Shown here: piece after piece, positions 1-8,175 of the stretch
How positions within the stretch are numbered: position 1 is the stretch's first letter
Layout of the letters: each line of letters begins with the position of its first letter
From: Haliea sp040221975
GTDB taxonomy: Bacteria; Pseudomonadota; Gammaproteobacteria; Pseudomonadales; Halieaceae
Length of the DNA: 64,000 bases
Direction of reading: 5' to 3'
Assembly: GCA_040221975.1 (NCBI GenBank)
Contig: JAVJWR010000007.1
Location: 65,089-129,088 of the forward strand
Position numbers and translations under genes: made by a program
The notes under the pieces: model-generated
Seen by the model: only the letters and a program-made list of their open reading frames with translations
Databases searched by the model: none
What the model was told of the DNA's origin: nothing

Positions 1-1350
1 GTCGCCGAGAGCGATGCCGCGGATATTGACGTTGCCGTGGGCGCGGCCCGCCAGGCATTCGAGAACCATGGCTGGCGCACCATGAAACCAGCGCTGCGGG
101 AACGGCTGCTGCACCGCCTCGCCGACCTCATGGAAGCCAACACTACCGTGCTCGCGGAACTGGAGTCCATCGACAACGGCAAGTCCGCGGCGATTGCCGC
201 CGCAGTCGACATCGCCTGCGCCATCGACTGTGTGCGTTTCATGGCCGGGATGCCGTCGAAACTCAATGGCAGCACCCTGAAGCCGTCCGCACCCTTCCTG
301 CCCGATACCGAACTGTTTGCCTGGGCGAACCATGTACCCATCGGCGTGGTGGGGGCCATCATTCCATGGAATTTCCCGACACTGCTGTTTTGCTGGAAAC
401 TGGCGCCGGCGCTGGCGGCAGGCTGCGCCATCGTGATCAAGCCGGCAGAGGAAACACCGTTGACCGCCCTGTATATGGCACAACTGATCGAGGAGGCGGG
501 CTTTCCCCCTGGCATTGTCAATGTTGTAACAGGGTACGGCCACACCGCCGGAGCCGCCATTTCCTCACACCCCGGGATAGACAAGGTGACCTTCACCGGC
601 TCTACCGAGGTGGGTCGCCTGATTCTCCAGGCCGCGACCGGAAACCTGAAGAAAGTCACCCTGGAGTTGGGTGGCAAGTCACCGGCGATCGTCATGCCCG
701 ATGCCGACCTGGACATCGCCATCCCCGGGGCCGCAAGTGGCATATTCTTCAACCACGGGCAGGTCTGTACCGCCGGCTCACGTCTCTATGTGCACCGCTC
801 AATATTTGACAAGGTCGTGGAGGGCGTCGCCGAGATCGCTCGCAACATGAAAGTGGGCCCGGGGCTGGATCCGGCCACGGAACTGGGGCCACTGGTGTCG
901 CGCACCCAGCAAGAACGCGTTTGCGCCTATATCGCCGCGGGCATGGAAGGGGGCGCCGAAATCCTGGCGGGGGGTACCACCCCGGACAGCAACGGGTTTT
1001 TCGTCAACCCGACGGTCTTCGTCAATACCCGTCACGACATGTCGATTGTGCGCGAGGAAATCTTTGGTCCGGTACTGGTCGCCATGCCTTTCGACGACCT
1101 CGATGAGGTGGTCGCGCAGGCCAATGATACCCGCTTCGGTCTGGCGGCCAGCATCTGGTCGCGCGACATTTCATTGGTACACAAGCTCGCGCCGCGCCTG
1201 CGGGCGGGCACGGTCTGGGTGAACTGTCACAACGTCATCGACGCCGCACTGCCCTTTGGCGGCTTCAAGGAGTCCGGGTGGGGCCGGGAAAACGGCATGG
1301 ACGCAGTCAAGGCGTTTACTGAAACCCAGACTACTGTCATTTCGCTCTAG
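1..1350 (+). CDS. Aldehyde dehydrogenase, NAD(P)-dependent (5' end outside window)
   Basis: Oxidises an aldehyde to its carboxylate with NAD(P)+. The frame is open from base 1 with no credible start, so the gene begins upstream; 449 residues are visible of the roughly 490 usual for the family, so about 40 N-terminal residues are missing. Family marks: PWNFP of the cofactor domain, FTGSTEVGR, the general-base Glu in LELGGKSP (about residue 222 of the visible part) and the nucleophile Cys in GQVCTAGSR (about residue 256). The C-terminal PFGGFKESGWGRE block is typical of the betaine/phenylacetaldehyde dehydrogenase branch. The substrate cannot be read from sequence. The next gene starts 59 bases downstream on the same strand. 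A PQQ alcohol dehydrogenase, which would make aldehydes, lies 48 kb away. Confidence 0.93.
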   Translation, partial: VAESDAADIDVAVGAARQAFENHGWRTMKPALRERLLHRLADLMEANTTVLAELESIDNGKSAAIAAAVDIACAIDCVRFMAGMPSKLNGSTLKPSAPFLPDTELFAWANHVPIGVVGAIIPWNFPTLLFCWKLAPALAAGCAIVIKPAEETPLTALYMAQLIEEAGFPPGIVNVVTGYGHTAGAAISSHPGIDKVTFTGSTEVGRLILQAATGNLKKVTLELGGKSPAIVMPDADLDIAIPGAASGIFFNHGQVCTAGSRLYVHRSIFDKVVEGVAEIARNMKVGPGLDPATELGPLVSRTQQERVCAYIAAGMEGGAEILAGGTTPDSNGFFVNPTVFVNTRHDMSIVREEIFGPVLVAMPFDDLDEVVAQANDTRFGLAASIWSRDISLVHKLAPRLRAGTVWVNCHNVIDAALPFGGFKESGWGRENGMDAVKAFTETQTTVISL

Positions 1351-1409
1351 CGCTGGCGCAGCCGCAAAGCAGCTTCCCGCTGGCGACAGTCATCGGCTAT
1401 GCTTGCCCC

Positions 1410-2543
1410 ATGGCCAACGGCATCCTTACAGCCCACTCCTGCAATCCCGTAACGGCCGCGGCCGTTGCGGAAATTGACGCGGCTACAGCACCGGCGAAAG
1501 CGGCTTTTACCCTGCTGTTCCACGGCCCCAACCACGCTAACGCCGACCTGGAACAGGGACTGGCCTCCATGGAGGGGAGCAACGTTTACGGGTGTTCCAC
1601 CTCCGGCGAAATCACTCCCGGGGGCTATTTCGAGAATTCGCTTGTAGCGCTGTCCTTCGCCAGGAAACACTTCAGCTGTGTCGCCCGGAGCATCACCGAT
1701 CTCGACAGCTTCGGGCTGCAACAGGCACGGGAACTGGTGCTGTCCATGCAGTGGGAATTGCGGGAACGCGCCGCCCAGTCGAATTCTTCCAACACCTTCG
1801 CCATTCTGCTGATCGACAGCCTGGTCCAGGTGGAGGAGTTCGTGGCGGCGGCACTGGGCGGCGAACTGGGCAATACCCACCTGATAGGAGCCTCTTCGGG
1901 CGACAACTGGCGCCTGCAGCGAACACCAGTGCTTTTCAGGGGCCGCTTGCAGGACGCCGCCGCGGTCGTGCTTCTGGTCCATACAGCGCTGGAATTTCGC
2001 CACTACAATTTCCACAATTTTGTTCCCAGCAAACAGCGCGGCGTGATCACGTCTGCCACCCCGTCACAACGCGTGGTGCACGAGATCAACGGGCGTCCCG
2101 CCTGCAGTGAATATGCCCGCTTGTGTAATATCGATATTGCCGAGTTTGACCGGGAAAAGCTGTCACTTTTCCCCGCAATCATAACAGTCGGTGATCGCGC
2201 CTATCCCCGAGGCTTTCTGGAAATCCTTGCGGATGGCTCCCTGCGCTGCGCCTGTGCCATTGACGAGGGCGTGGTATTCCGGGTCGCTGACCAGGTGGAC
2301 TACGCAGAACAATTGCAGACCGCGCTCGGTCGGATACGCAGGGATCTCGGCAATGATGCCGTGCTGCTCGGTTTCGAGTGCGCGGCGCGCAAGCAACTGG
2401 TCCAGCTTTACGAACTCGAGGCGCCGGTCACCGCGCTATTCGGTGAGTATAACGTCTGGGGCTTTTCTTGCATGGGTGAGCAGTCCAGTGTTCTCAATGT
2501 GAACAACTCGTTCAACTGTATCGCCTTTCGTGCCCATCGATGA
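1410..2543 (+). CDS. FIST-domain sensor protein (NosP-like)
   Basis: A 377-residue soluble protein with FIST_N and FIST_C architecture. The N-terminal half carries the family block GCSTSGEI (about residues 61-68); the C-terminal half has the segment around residues 215-235 (EINGRPACSEYARL) and a late GFSCMGEQ motif typical of FIST_C. FIST proteins sense small ligands; in Pseudomonas and Shewanella the NosP members bind heme and nitric oxide and regulate a co-transcribed histidine kinase. Here the stop overlaps the kinase start (ATGA at 2540-2543), the same arrangement, so a NosP-type role is a reasonable inference. Heme ligation cannot be verified by eye. No strong ribosome binding site precedes the chosen ATG. 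Confidence 0.85.
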   Translation: MANGILTAHSCNPVTAAAVAEIDAATAPAKAAFTLLFHGPNHANADLEQGLASMEGSNVYGCSTSGEITPGGYFENSLVALSFARKHFSCVARSITDLDSFGLQQARELVLSMQWELRERAAQSNSSNTFAILLIDSLVQVEEFVAAALGGELGNTHLIGASSGDNWRLQRTPVLFRGRLQDAAAVVLLVHTALEFRHYNFHNFVPSKQRGVITSATPSQRVVHEINGRPACSEYARLCNIDIAEFDREKLSLFPAIITVGDRAYPRGFLEILADGSLRCACAIDEGVVFRVADQVDYAEQLQTALGRIRRDLGNDAVLLGFECAARKQLVQLYELEAPVTALFGEYNVWGFSCMGEQSSVLNVNNSFNCIAFRAHR

Positions 2544-3824
2544 ACGACGGGAACCCGCCAGCGTTGACCGCCAGGGAGACGACCGCCGAAACCAGGCTAC
2601 GACAACTGGAGGATGAAGTCGCCAGCCTGAAAAAAACCAACCGGATCTTGATGGACCGCGTGGAACACCGGATCAACGTCGAGGGAGGCGCCTTCGCCGC
2701 CTTTCAGGTGGCCAGCAATCTGGAGAAGACTGTAGCGGACCGCACCACAGAACTGCGCAGGCTCAATGAGCGCATGGAACATGAGCTGGACCTGCGGCGC
2801 AGCTTCGAAAATGCCCTGCTGCGCGCCAAGGAACAGGCCGAGGAAGCCACCGCCAGCCGCACCCGCTTTGTGGCCGCCGCCAGCCATGACCTGCGCCAAC
2901 CTCTCAATGCCGCAATGCTGTATCTGGAGACCATCAAGGGCGACAGCCTCCACCCCGCCGACCGCGAGGGCCTGCGGGGCGTCGCCCTTGCCCTGGAAAC
3001 CCTGAACCGGCTGCTGAGTGCACTGCTGGACATCTCGCGCCTGGACAGTGGCGGCCTGCACCCCGAGCCGAGGCATTTCAGCCTGCAACTACTGTTCGAA
3101 CGGCTGGCGACCGAGTACCGCTCGGTGGCAGAGGCCAAACACCTGGGACTGAAAGTCATCCCGACCTCCTGCACCGTTCACAGCGACCCCATGCTGGTCG
3201 AAACCATCCTGCGCAACCTTATCAGCAATGCCATCAAGTATACCCGCCATGGCCGCGTACTGATGGGCGTGCGGCGCAGAGGCAATCGCATAGCGATAGA
3301 GGTTCGCGACACGGGGGTCGGAATCAGCCTGGAGCACCAACACAGAATCTTCGAGGAGTTCTGGCGTGCTCCGGGCGCGAGCATGGGCCGGGAAGGCAGC
3401 ATGGGCCTCGGACTTGCGATTGTGGAGCGGATCTGTCGCTTGCTGGGCACCAGTATCGCGGTCCAGTCCGCTCCCGGTAGAGGCAGCAGTTTCTCCCTGG
3501 AACTGGCGGTCGGGGCAGCCGATGCCGTCACCGCGGTGGAGGCGAGCGCAACAGCTCCGGGGCCGGTGGGCTTCAATCAGTGTCCCGTGGTGGTGATCGA
3601 TGACAACGTCCATGTCCTGCGGAGCATGGTGCGACTGCTGGAAGGCTGGGACTGCAAGGTAATCGCAGCTCCGGGTTACGAAGAAGTGCTGACCAAGATC
3701 ATCGACCAGGACCTGCTGCCAAGACTGCTGCTTACCGACTACCATCTTGCCGAGGGCGCCACAGGCCTCGAGGCCATTCGCAGCATCAATGCGGAGCTTG
3801 CACGGGAAGCTCCTGCCATCATGA

Positions 3825-3829
3825 TTAGC
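3825..3829. repeat. Target-site duplication TTAGC, left copy
   Basis: The five bases TTAGC directly precede the IS left end (CCCAATGTTGCA). The same five bases follow the right end, and deleting one copy plus the IS restores the kinase frame. Confidence 0.85.
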
Positions 3830-5409
3830 CCCAATGTTGCACGAGTGTGCCGGTGAAGGCGATATTTTTGCCGTAGCGATTCCGTAGCGCGCAGTCACGC
3901 CTTCATCTGTACATTTTTTCGTCGTTTTTGGAGTTTTTGCTTTTTTCAGGCACAGCTCCCCCAACCCCCATTGTTTATCAACGTGCCGGGGCAGCACTCA
4001 TGAGGGACTACGTGGTGTTGAGGCGCTGGGCCACGATACGGAAGAGATCCTGATGCGGGCAGGCACTGCTCAGCAGGATGCGGATCCGGCGAGTGTTCCG
4101 GATCACCACCGCGCCGATTTTCAGAAGGGTCAGTCGCAGGGTGTTGGGACTGGCGGTCGCCAGCCGGGTGTTCAGGAGGGCGCGGCGGCGCAACCCTTCA
4201 AACAAGGTGTATGCCAAGCCCGACAACAACTGCCGGAACTGATTCGGCCACCAGCGGTGGCTTGAGGTACGACCTGCAAACAGGTCGAGCTGCTGATCCT
4301 TGATGCGATTCTCCATGTCGCCGCGGGCGCAGTAGAGCTTGTCGTATAAGTATTGACTCGTCTGCGGGAGATTGGTGACTACGAAGCGGGGATTGGCACC
4401 GAGACGGCTGTGCTCAGCCTTGACGATCACCCGTCGCGGCCTGTCCCAGCTGAGGGCGCCATAGCGAACCGAGGCGAACAAACGCTGCTTCTTGCCCGTC
4501 AGCTCGTACAATGATTCGGCCATGTTGAGCCACTGGGCCGCCTGTGCCTTGATCCGTGCGTTCTTGGCCAGTCCAACGATGTAGCGCACATCATGCTGCT
4601 CGCACCAGCGCAGAATTCTCCACCGGCAGAAGCCGCTATCACCGCGGAAGACAATCTCCACCTTCGGCCAGTGTCTGCGCAGCGCCTTGACCAGCAGCGA
4701 CAGGATCGCCCAGGTGTGGCGAGCCGGATCGCTGTCGCTGCGGCGCAGGTAGCTCACCAGCAGGTGGCGACCACAGAAGACATACAGCGGCAGGAAGCAA
4801 TAGTGATCGTAATAGCCGTGGAAGAAACGGCCCTCCTGATCACCGTGCAGCGGCGTGTCCGTGGCATCAAAGTCCAGGATCAGTCGGCGGGGCGGCTTGT
4901 CATGCGCTTTGACAAACTGTTCGAACAACACCTCGTGGATAGCAACCGCGGTCTGGCGATCGGTGCGATGTTCCAGTCGGCAAAGAGTCGAAGGGCTGGC
5001 CAGCGTCTCGATCCGTGAGGTGGCGGTTTGCAGCGCCAGGTCGTTGCGCAATTCCTGGTGGTCGTTCAGATCCTCATAGCCCAGCGCCAGGGCGTAGATC
5101 CTCTGCCGCAACAGTTCCAGCAGGGAGTGTTCGCAGCTGGCCTGCCGACGACTATCCCCGATGACTTTGGCCACTGCCTGGGTCAGCCCCATCTGCCGAT
5201 CGACCTGCGATAGCAGCGGGATACCGCCGTTGCTGGTGATGTCGCCGCCGCTGAAATCAGCTTCAACTTTACGACGTTTAACGGATGGAAATTCGAGGGA
5301 AGTCTGGTAGCATTCTGTCACGGCGGAAGTCTCTTTTGAATCAATGGTCGCACACTGATTTTTAAGGAGTTTCCGCCGTTTTTCTACCCCTACTTATGAA
5401 ATATTCGGG
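3830..5409 (-). mobile_element. IS1380-family-like insertion sequence, 1,580 bp
   Basis: Boundaries are set by the interrupted kinase frame and the TTAGC duplication. The left end reads CCCAATGTTGCAC and the reverse complement of the right end reads CCCGAATATTTCAT: short imperfect terminal inverted repeats, about 10 of 12 matching when one gap is allowed. The single gene is a 437-residue DDE transposase on the minus strand. The element appears complete, with an undamaged transposase and an intact target duplication, which suggests a fairly recent insertion. It holds 178 bp of non-coding DNA on its left and 88 bp on its right. Confidence 0.88.
4008..5321 (-). CDS. IS1380-family-like DDE transposase
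   Basis: A 437-residue transposase occupying most of the insertion sequence. Visible marks are the N-terminal block around residues 22-36 (ADFSGGDITSNGGIP), the first catalytic Asp region LDFDATDTPLHGDQEG (about 148-163), the second Asp in VFRGDSGFC (about 224-232), and a C-terminal region with AYTLFEGLRRRAL. Length and order fit the IS1380-type DDE family. It is transcribed against the interrupted kinase. No frameshift is seen, so the enzyme is probably functional. Confidence 0.9.
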   Translation of the reverse strand: MTECYQTSLEFPSVKRRKVEADFSGGDITSNGGIPLLSQVDRQMGLTQAVAKVIGDSRRQASCEHSLLELLRQRIYALALGYEDLNDHQELRNDLALQTATSRIETLASPSTLCRLEHRTDRQTAVAIHEVLFEQFVKAHDKPPRRLILDFDATDTPLHGDQEGRFFHGYYDHYCFLPLYVFCGRHLLVSYLRRSDSDPARHTWAILSLLVKALRRHWPKVEIVFRGDSGFCRWRILRWCEQHDVRYIVGLAKNARIKAQAAQWLNMAESLYELTGKKQRLFASVRYGALSWDRPRRVIVKAEHSRLGANPRFVVTNLPQTSQYLYDKLYCARGDMENRIKDQQLDLFAGRTSSHRWWPNQFRQLLSGLAYTLFEGLRRRALLNTRLATASPNTLRLTLLKIGAVVIRNTRRIRILLSSACPHQDLFRIVAQRLNTT

Positions 5410-5414
5410 TTAGC
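5410..5414. repeat. Target-site duplication TTAGC, right copy
   Basis: TTAGC directly follows the IS right end and precedes the resumed receiver-domain codons (AGT GAC AGC TCC). Confidence 0.85.
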
Positions 5415-5538
5415 AGTGACAGCTCCACACCCCTGCGAGAAGAGCTGAGGTCCCTGGGTATACCGCTGCTGACCAAACCGATCGATCCGGCGCGACTGCG
5501 CGCCGCCATGCGCCACCTGCTCGCTCCGGCGCCCGACT

Positions 5539-6195
5539 TCAGCCCTTGAGCGCGCGGGCAGCAACCACTGCCTGTACCCTGTTATCCACCCCCAGCTTGC
5601 GCAGGATCGCGGATACGTGCGCCTTGACGGTGATCTCGCCGATCCCCAACTCGCGGGCAATGAGCTTGTTGGACATGCCCTGCTCCAGTAGAGCGAGCAC
5701 GGCCTGTTGCCGCGGCGTGAGATCGGCAGTCGCGCTTTCTGCGGGATTCGGCTCCCGGGACCGGGGCGAGGGCACTGTAGCGGCAGTCATGGCTTCCCCC
5801 AACGCCTCGGTCGGCACATACACGCCACCTCCGCGCACCAACTGCAATGCGTGGCGGGTAATGTGGGTACCCGATGATTTCGGCAAGTAACCGGACACAC
5901 CCAGCTTGAACGCAGCACGGACAAGCGCGGGATCATCGTGAGCGGAGCAGACAATCATGGGGCAGGTGGGACTGGCATCCCGCAGCCGCCGCACGCCATC
6001 CAGATCCTCCGTATCCGGAAGCCCGATATCCAGCAACATCAGGTCCACAGCTGACCTCTGCAGGCATTCGAGGGCGGACGCGATATCCTCGCACTCGAGT
6101 ACTTCAACATCCGCAAATGCCTCCAGTACCACATTGCGAAGGGCGTCGCGATAAAGCGGATGATCGTCTGCAATCAGAACCCGGTATTTATCCAC
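5539..6195 (-). CDS. NarL/FixJ-type response regulator
   Basis: A 218-residue two-domain regulator. The receiver (1-120) has DDHPLYRDAL with the acidic pocket, phospho-acceptor Asp in LMLLDIGLPD (about 56) and Lys in GYLPKSS. The C-terminal LuxR-type helix-turn-helix (about 150-215) includes LTPRQQAVLALLEQG and NKLIARELGIGEITVK. It is convergent with the interrupted kinase and overlaps the last 11 bases of that gene, so it is a plausible cognate or downstream partner of the FIST/kinase pair; similar regulators sit near such kinases in the Pseudomonas alcohol-oxidation gene cluster. Partnership is inferred from position only. Confidence 0.9.
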   Translation of the reverse strand: MDKYRVLIADDHPLYRDALRNVVLEAFADVEVLECEDIASALECLQRSAVDLMLLDIGLPDTEDLDGVRRLRDASPTCPMIVCSAHDDPALVRAAFKLGVSGYLPKSSGTHITRHALQLVRGGGVYVPTEALGEAMTAATVPSPRSREPNPAESATADLTPRQQAVLALLEQGMSNKLIARELGIGEITVKAHVSAILRKLGVDNRVQAVVAARALKG

Positions 6196-6208
6196 TGTGG
6201 CCCCCGAC

Positions 6209-6748
6209 TCAGCGAGCGATTCGGTTGATCGTATTGCCGTTCAGGTCCAGGCCCTCCATCAACCCCAGATCAGAGAAGCCGAGGGCCAACACCGGATGCT
6301 CCGCCCGTGCCGGACGCACCGTGTCACCCACCACCCGGACCAGGTCCACCTTGCCGTGCACCCCTATCTGCCAGCCAACCGTATTGCGAAAAGACACCAG
6401 CGCATCATCCGTCATGAACAAAATGACCTTGGCGGTACGCAATGCGCCCTCTGGGAGTTGATGACGGGATCCGGTAGTGGCGTAATAGGCGACAGTCTCT
6501 CCTCCCACGAGCAGCGCGCCTTCGCCATACTGGCCGCCGGTGCCAAACCCCATGCCGACGATATCGGGAAATACCAGCACACCACTGGCCCTGCGCAGCA
6601 GCCTCTGCACGTCCGGTGCAAACTGGCGCAACTCCAGCAGCGCTGCACCCGACTTGCTCTCAATCTGATCCCGGCTGTCGGCGTGCGCTACAGCTGTTGC
6701 CAGAACCAGCGCCAAGCCAAGAATGCCCAGAGTGCTCCTGTGCCGCAT
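6209..6748 (-). CDS. YSC84-like exported lipid-binding domain protein
   Basis: 179 residues. The ATG at 6748 starts a clear signal peptide (MRHRSTLG followed by a hydrophobic core to AVAHA). The mature part has the Ysc84/DUF-type block: an N-terminal helix, GVLVFPDIVGMGFGTGGQYGEG, then repeats of Gly-rich strands. Proteins with this domain bind phosphoinositides in eukaryotes; the bacterial role is unknown, presumably periplasmic. It begins 2 bases after the SDR gene stops, so the two are cotranscribed. An upstream in-frame extension would remove the signal peptide and overlap the SDR gene, so it was not chosen. Confidence 0.82.
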   Translation of the reverse strand: MRHRSTLGILGLALVLATAVAHADSRDQIESKSGAALLELRQFAPDVQRLLRRASGVLVFPDIVGMGFGTGGQYGEGALLVGGETVAYYATTGSRHQLPEGALRTAKVILFMTDDALVSFRNTVGWQIGVHGKVDLVRVVGDTVRPARAEHPVLALGFSDLGLMEGLDLNGNTINRIAR

Positions 6749-6750
6749 GG

Positions 6751-7704
6751 TTATGCCTCGCCTCCGTACACCCACCGCTCCGAAAGCAGCCACAGTCGCT
6801 CGGCCGCAGCGGGATCCACGGCCCAGGGCTGCACCCCTCCGGAACTGTCGGCGTCAGCCAGGTCGGCAACATGACAGTCCTCCAGATAGAGACCGCCGCG
6901 CCCCTCGAGCTCCGGTGCGGTCGCCGCCCAGACACTGGTGGCAGCGCCCTGGGGAATACTCTTGAACGCCATCTTGCCGCCGGGAAAGCTGGCGGCGATG
7001 CGGGCCATGTCATCACTGTCCATGTGGCGCCCCAGTTCGGTGGAGATTGCCCCCGGATGTACCGCGAATGCCCGCACGCCAGAATCCCTGGTGCGCGCAT
7101 CCAGCGCCACCGAGAACAGGACATTGGCGGTCTTGGATTGTCCATAGGCCTGCCACTTGTCGTAGGGCCGCTGGCGATAGTTGGGATCCTCGAAGTCGAA
7201 GGCGGAGAACCGGTGCCCGGCCGAGCTCAGATTCACCACACGCGCCTCTCGACCCTCCGCCGCAGCAGCCTTGAGCGCGGGCAACAGCAGGCCGGTGAAG
7301 AGGAAGTGCCCGACATGATTGGTGCCCAGCTGCATTTCAAAGCCCTGCGCGGTCTCGGCGTGAGGACAGGCCATGACACCGGCATTGTTGACCAGCAGGT
7401 CAATCCGCGGACAGGTATCGAGCAGCTGCGCCGCCGCCGTGCGCACCTGGTCCAGATCGGCCAGGTCCAGCAGGGCGGACTCGAGGCGCCCCGGCAGTGA
7501 CTCCGCCTGCAGTGTCGCCAACGTGGTGTCCAGCTTGGCGCGGTCACGCGCCAACAGCCACACCGTCGCCCCCGCGCCCGCGAGCGTTCGGGCCGTTTCC
7601 ACGCCCAACCCGGCCGAGGCCCCTGTAACCAGCGCCACGCGCCCGCTCAGGTCCTGTCCTGCGATCACTTCCGCCGTGGTCGAGTCAAAACCGAATTCCC
7701 GCAT
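6751..7704 (-). CDS. Short-chain dehydrogenase/reductase (SDR)
   Basis: 317 residues from the ATG at 7704, which is preceded by a purine-rich AGAGGGAG. Shows the Rossmann motif TGASAGLG (TGxxxGxG) near residue 30, NNAG near 105, the catalytic Ser in NLSSAGHRFS and the YGQSKTANVLF block with the catalytic Tyr and Lys. Length and the LLLPALKAAA context fit the retinol dehydrogenase/WW-oxidoreductase-like SDR group, using NAD(P)(H). Substrate unknown. Divergent from the FMN-binding gene at 7777; followed 2 bases later by the YSC84-like gene. Confidence 0.92.
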   Translation of the reverse strand: MREFGFDSTTAEVIAGQDLSGRVALVTGASAGLGVETARTLAGAGATVWLLARDRAKLDTTLATLQAESLPGRLESALLDLADLDQVRTAAAQLLDTCPRIDLLVNNAGVMACPHAETAQGFEMQLGTNHVGHFLFTGLLLPALKAAAAEGREARVVNLSSAGHRFSAFDFEDPNYRQRPYDKWQAYGQSKTANVLFSVALDARTRDSGVRAFAVHPGAISTELGRHMDSDDMARIAASFPGGKMAFKSIPQGAATSVWAATAPELEGRGGLYLEDCHVADLADADSSGGVQPWAVDPAAAERLWLLSERWVYGGEA

Positions 7705-7776
7705 TTGCACACTCCCTCTTGTCGCAGTTCTGTTATCGTGGCTGACATTGTGCAACAAGATACCACTGGACACGCC

Positions 7777-8175
7777 ATGGACAGCAAATTACTTGCGCGC
7801 CTGGAGCGCGGGGCCTATGTCAGTTTCGCCACCCGCAAACGCAGCGGGGAATTTGTACCCACCCCGGTCTGGTTCGCACCCGGAGACGGCGGTTACTACC
7901 TGTTTTCCGCCGGCGATGCCGGCAAGGTCAAGCGGCTGCGCAATTTCAGTGAGTGCCGGTTGGCGCCCTGCACGGTCACCGGCCGCGTCACCGGGGACTG
8001 GCTGCAGGCCCGGGCCTTTCTGCTCGAGGAACCCGGGGATATAGCCCGGGCCCTCGCCGCCCTGCGCCGCAAATACGGCTGGCAATTGCGCCTGCTGGAC
8101 ACCCTCTCACGGGTAGCGGGCAAACTGGAGCGCAGGGCCTATATCCGGGTTGAGCCCGACCCGGATGCCGGCTGA
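7777..8175 (+). CDS. PPOX-class FMN/F420-binding split-barrel protein
   Basis: 132 residues. The chosen ATG (7777) gives MDSKLLARLERG; upstream in-frame codons lie in the divergent promoter region. The sequence pattern (YVSFATRKRSGEFVPTPVWF, YLFSAGDAGKVKRLRN, ARAFLLEE) is that of the pyridoxamine 5'-phosphate oxidase-like split barrel that binds flavin or deazaflavin and reduces small molecules. Cofactor and substrate cannot be assigned. Its 3' end overlaps the convergent TPR lipoprotein gene by 37 bases. Confidence 0.8.
   Translation: MDSKLLARLERGAYVSFATRKRSGEFVPTPVWFAPGDGGYYLFSAGDAGKVKRLRNFSECRLAPCTVTGRVTGDWLQARAFLLEEPGDIARALAALRRKYGWQLRLLDTLSRVAGKLERRAYIRVEPDPDAG

Larger units (their letters stand above)
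2540..5549 (+). pseudogene. Hybrid histidine kinase (NahK-like) interrupted by an IS in its receiver domain
   Basis: The 5' part (2540-3829, 430 codons) encodes an N-terminal coiled coil (about 15-105), an H-box AASHDLRQPLNA with phospho-acceptor His116, an ATPase with N-box around residues 221-236, DTGVGI and MGLGLAIVERI, and the start of a receiver (IDDN near 354, phospho-acceptor Asp400 in LLTDYHL). An IS is inserted after codon 430. The remaining 44 codons resume in frame at 5415-5549 and encode the receiver end with the conserved Lys in LLTKPID. Removing the IS and one copy of the 5-bp duplication restores a 474-residue protein. As found, translation ends at 3856 after eight IS-encoded residues, giving a 438-residue kinase without the receiver's last strand, helix and Lys. 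It is translationally coupled to the FIST gene. The kinase core is intact, so partial activity is possible. Confidence 0.9.
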
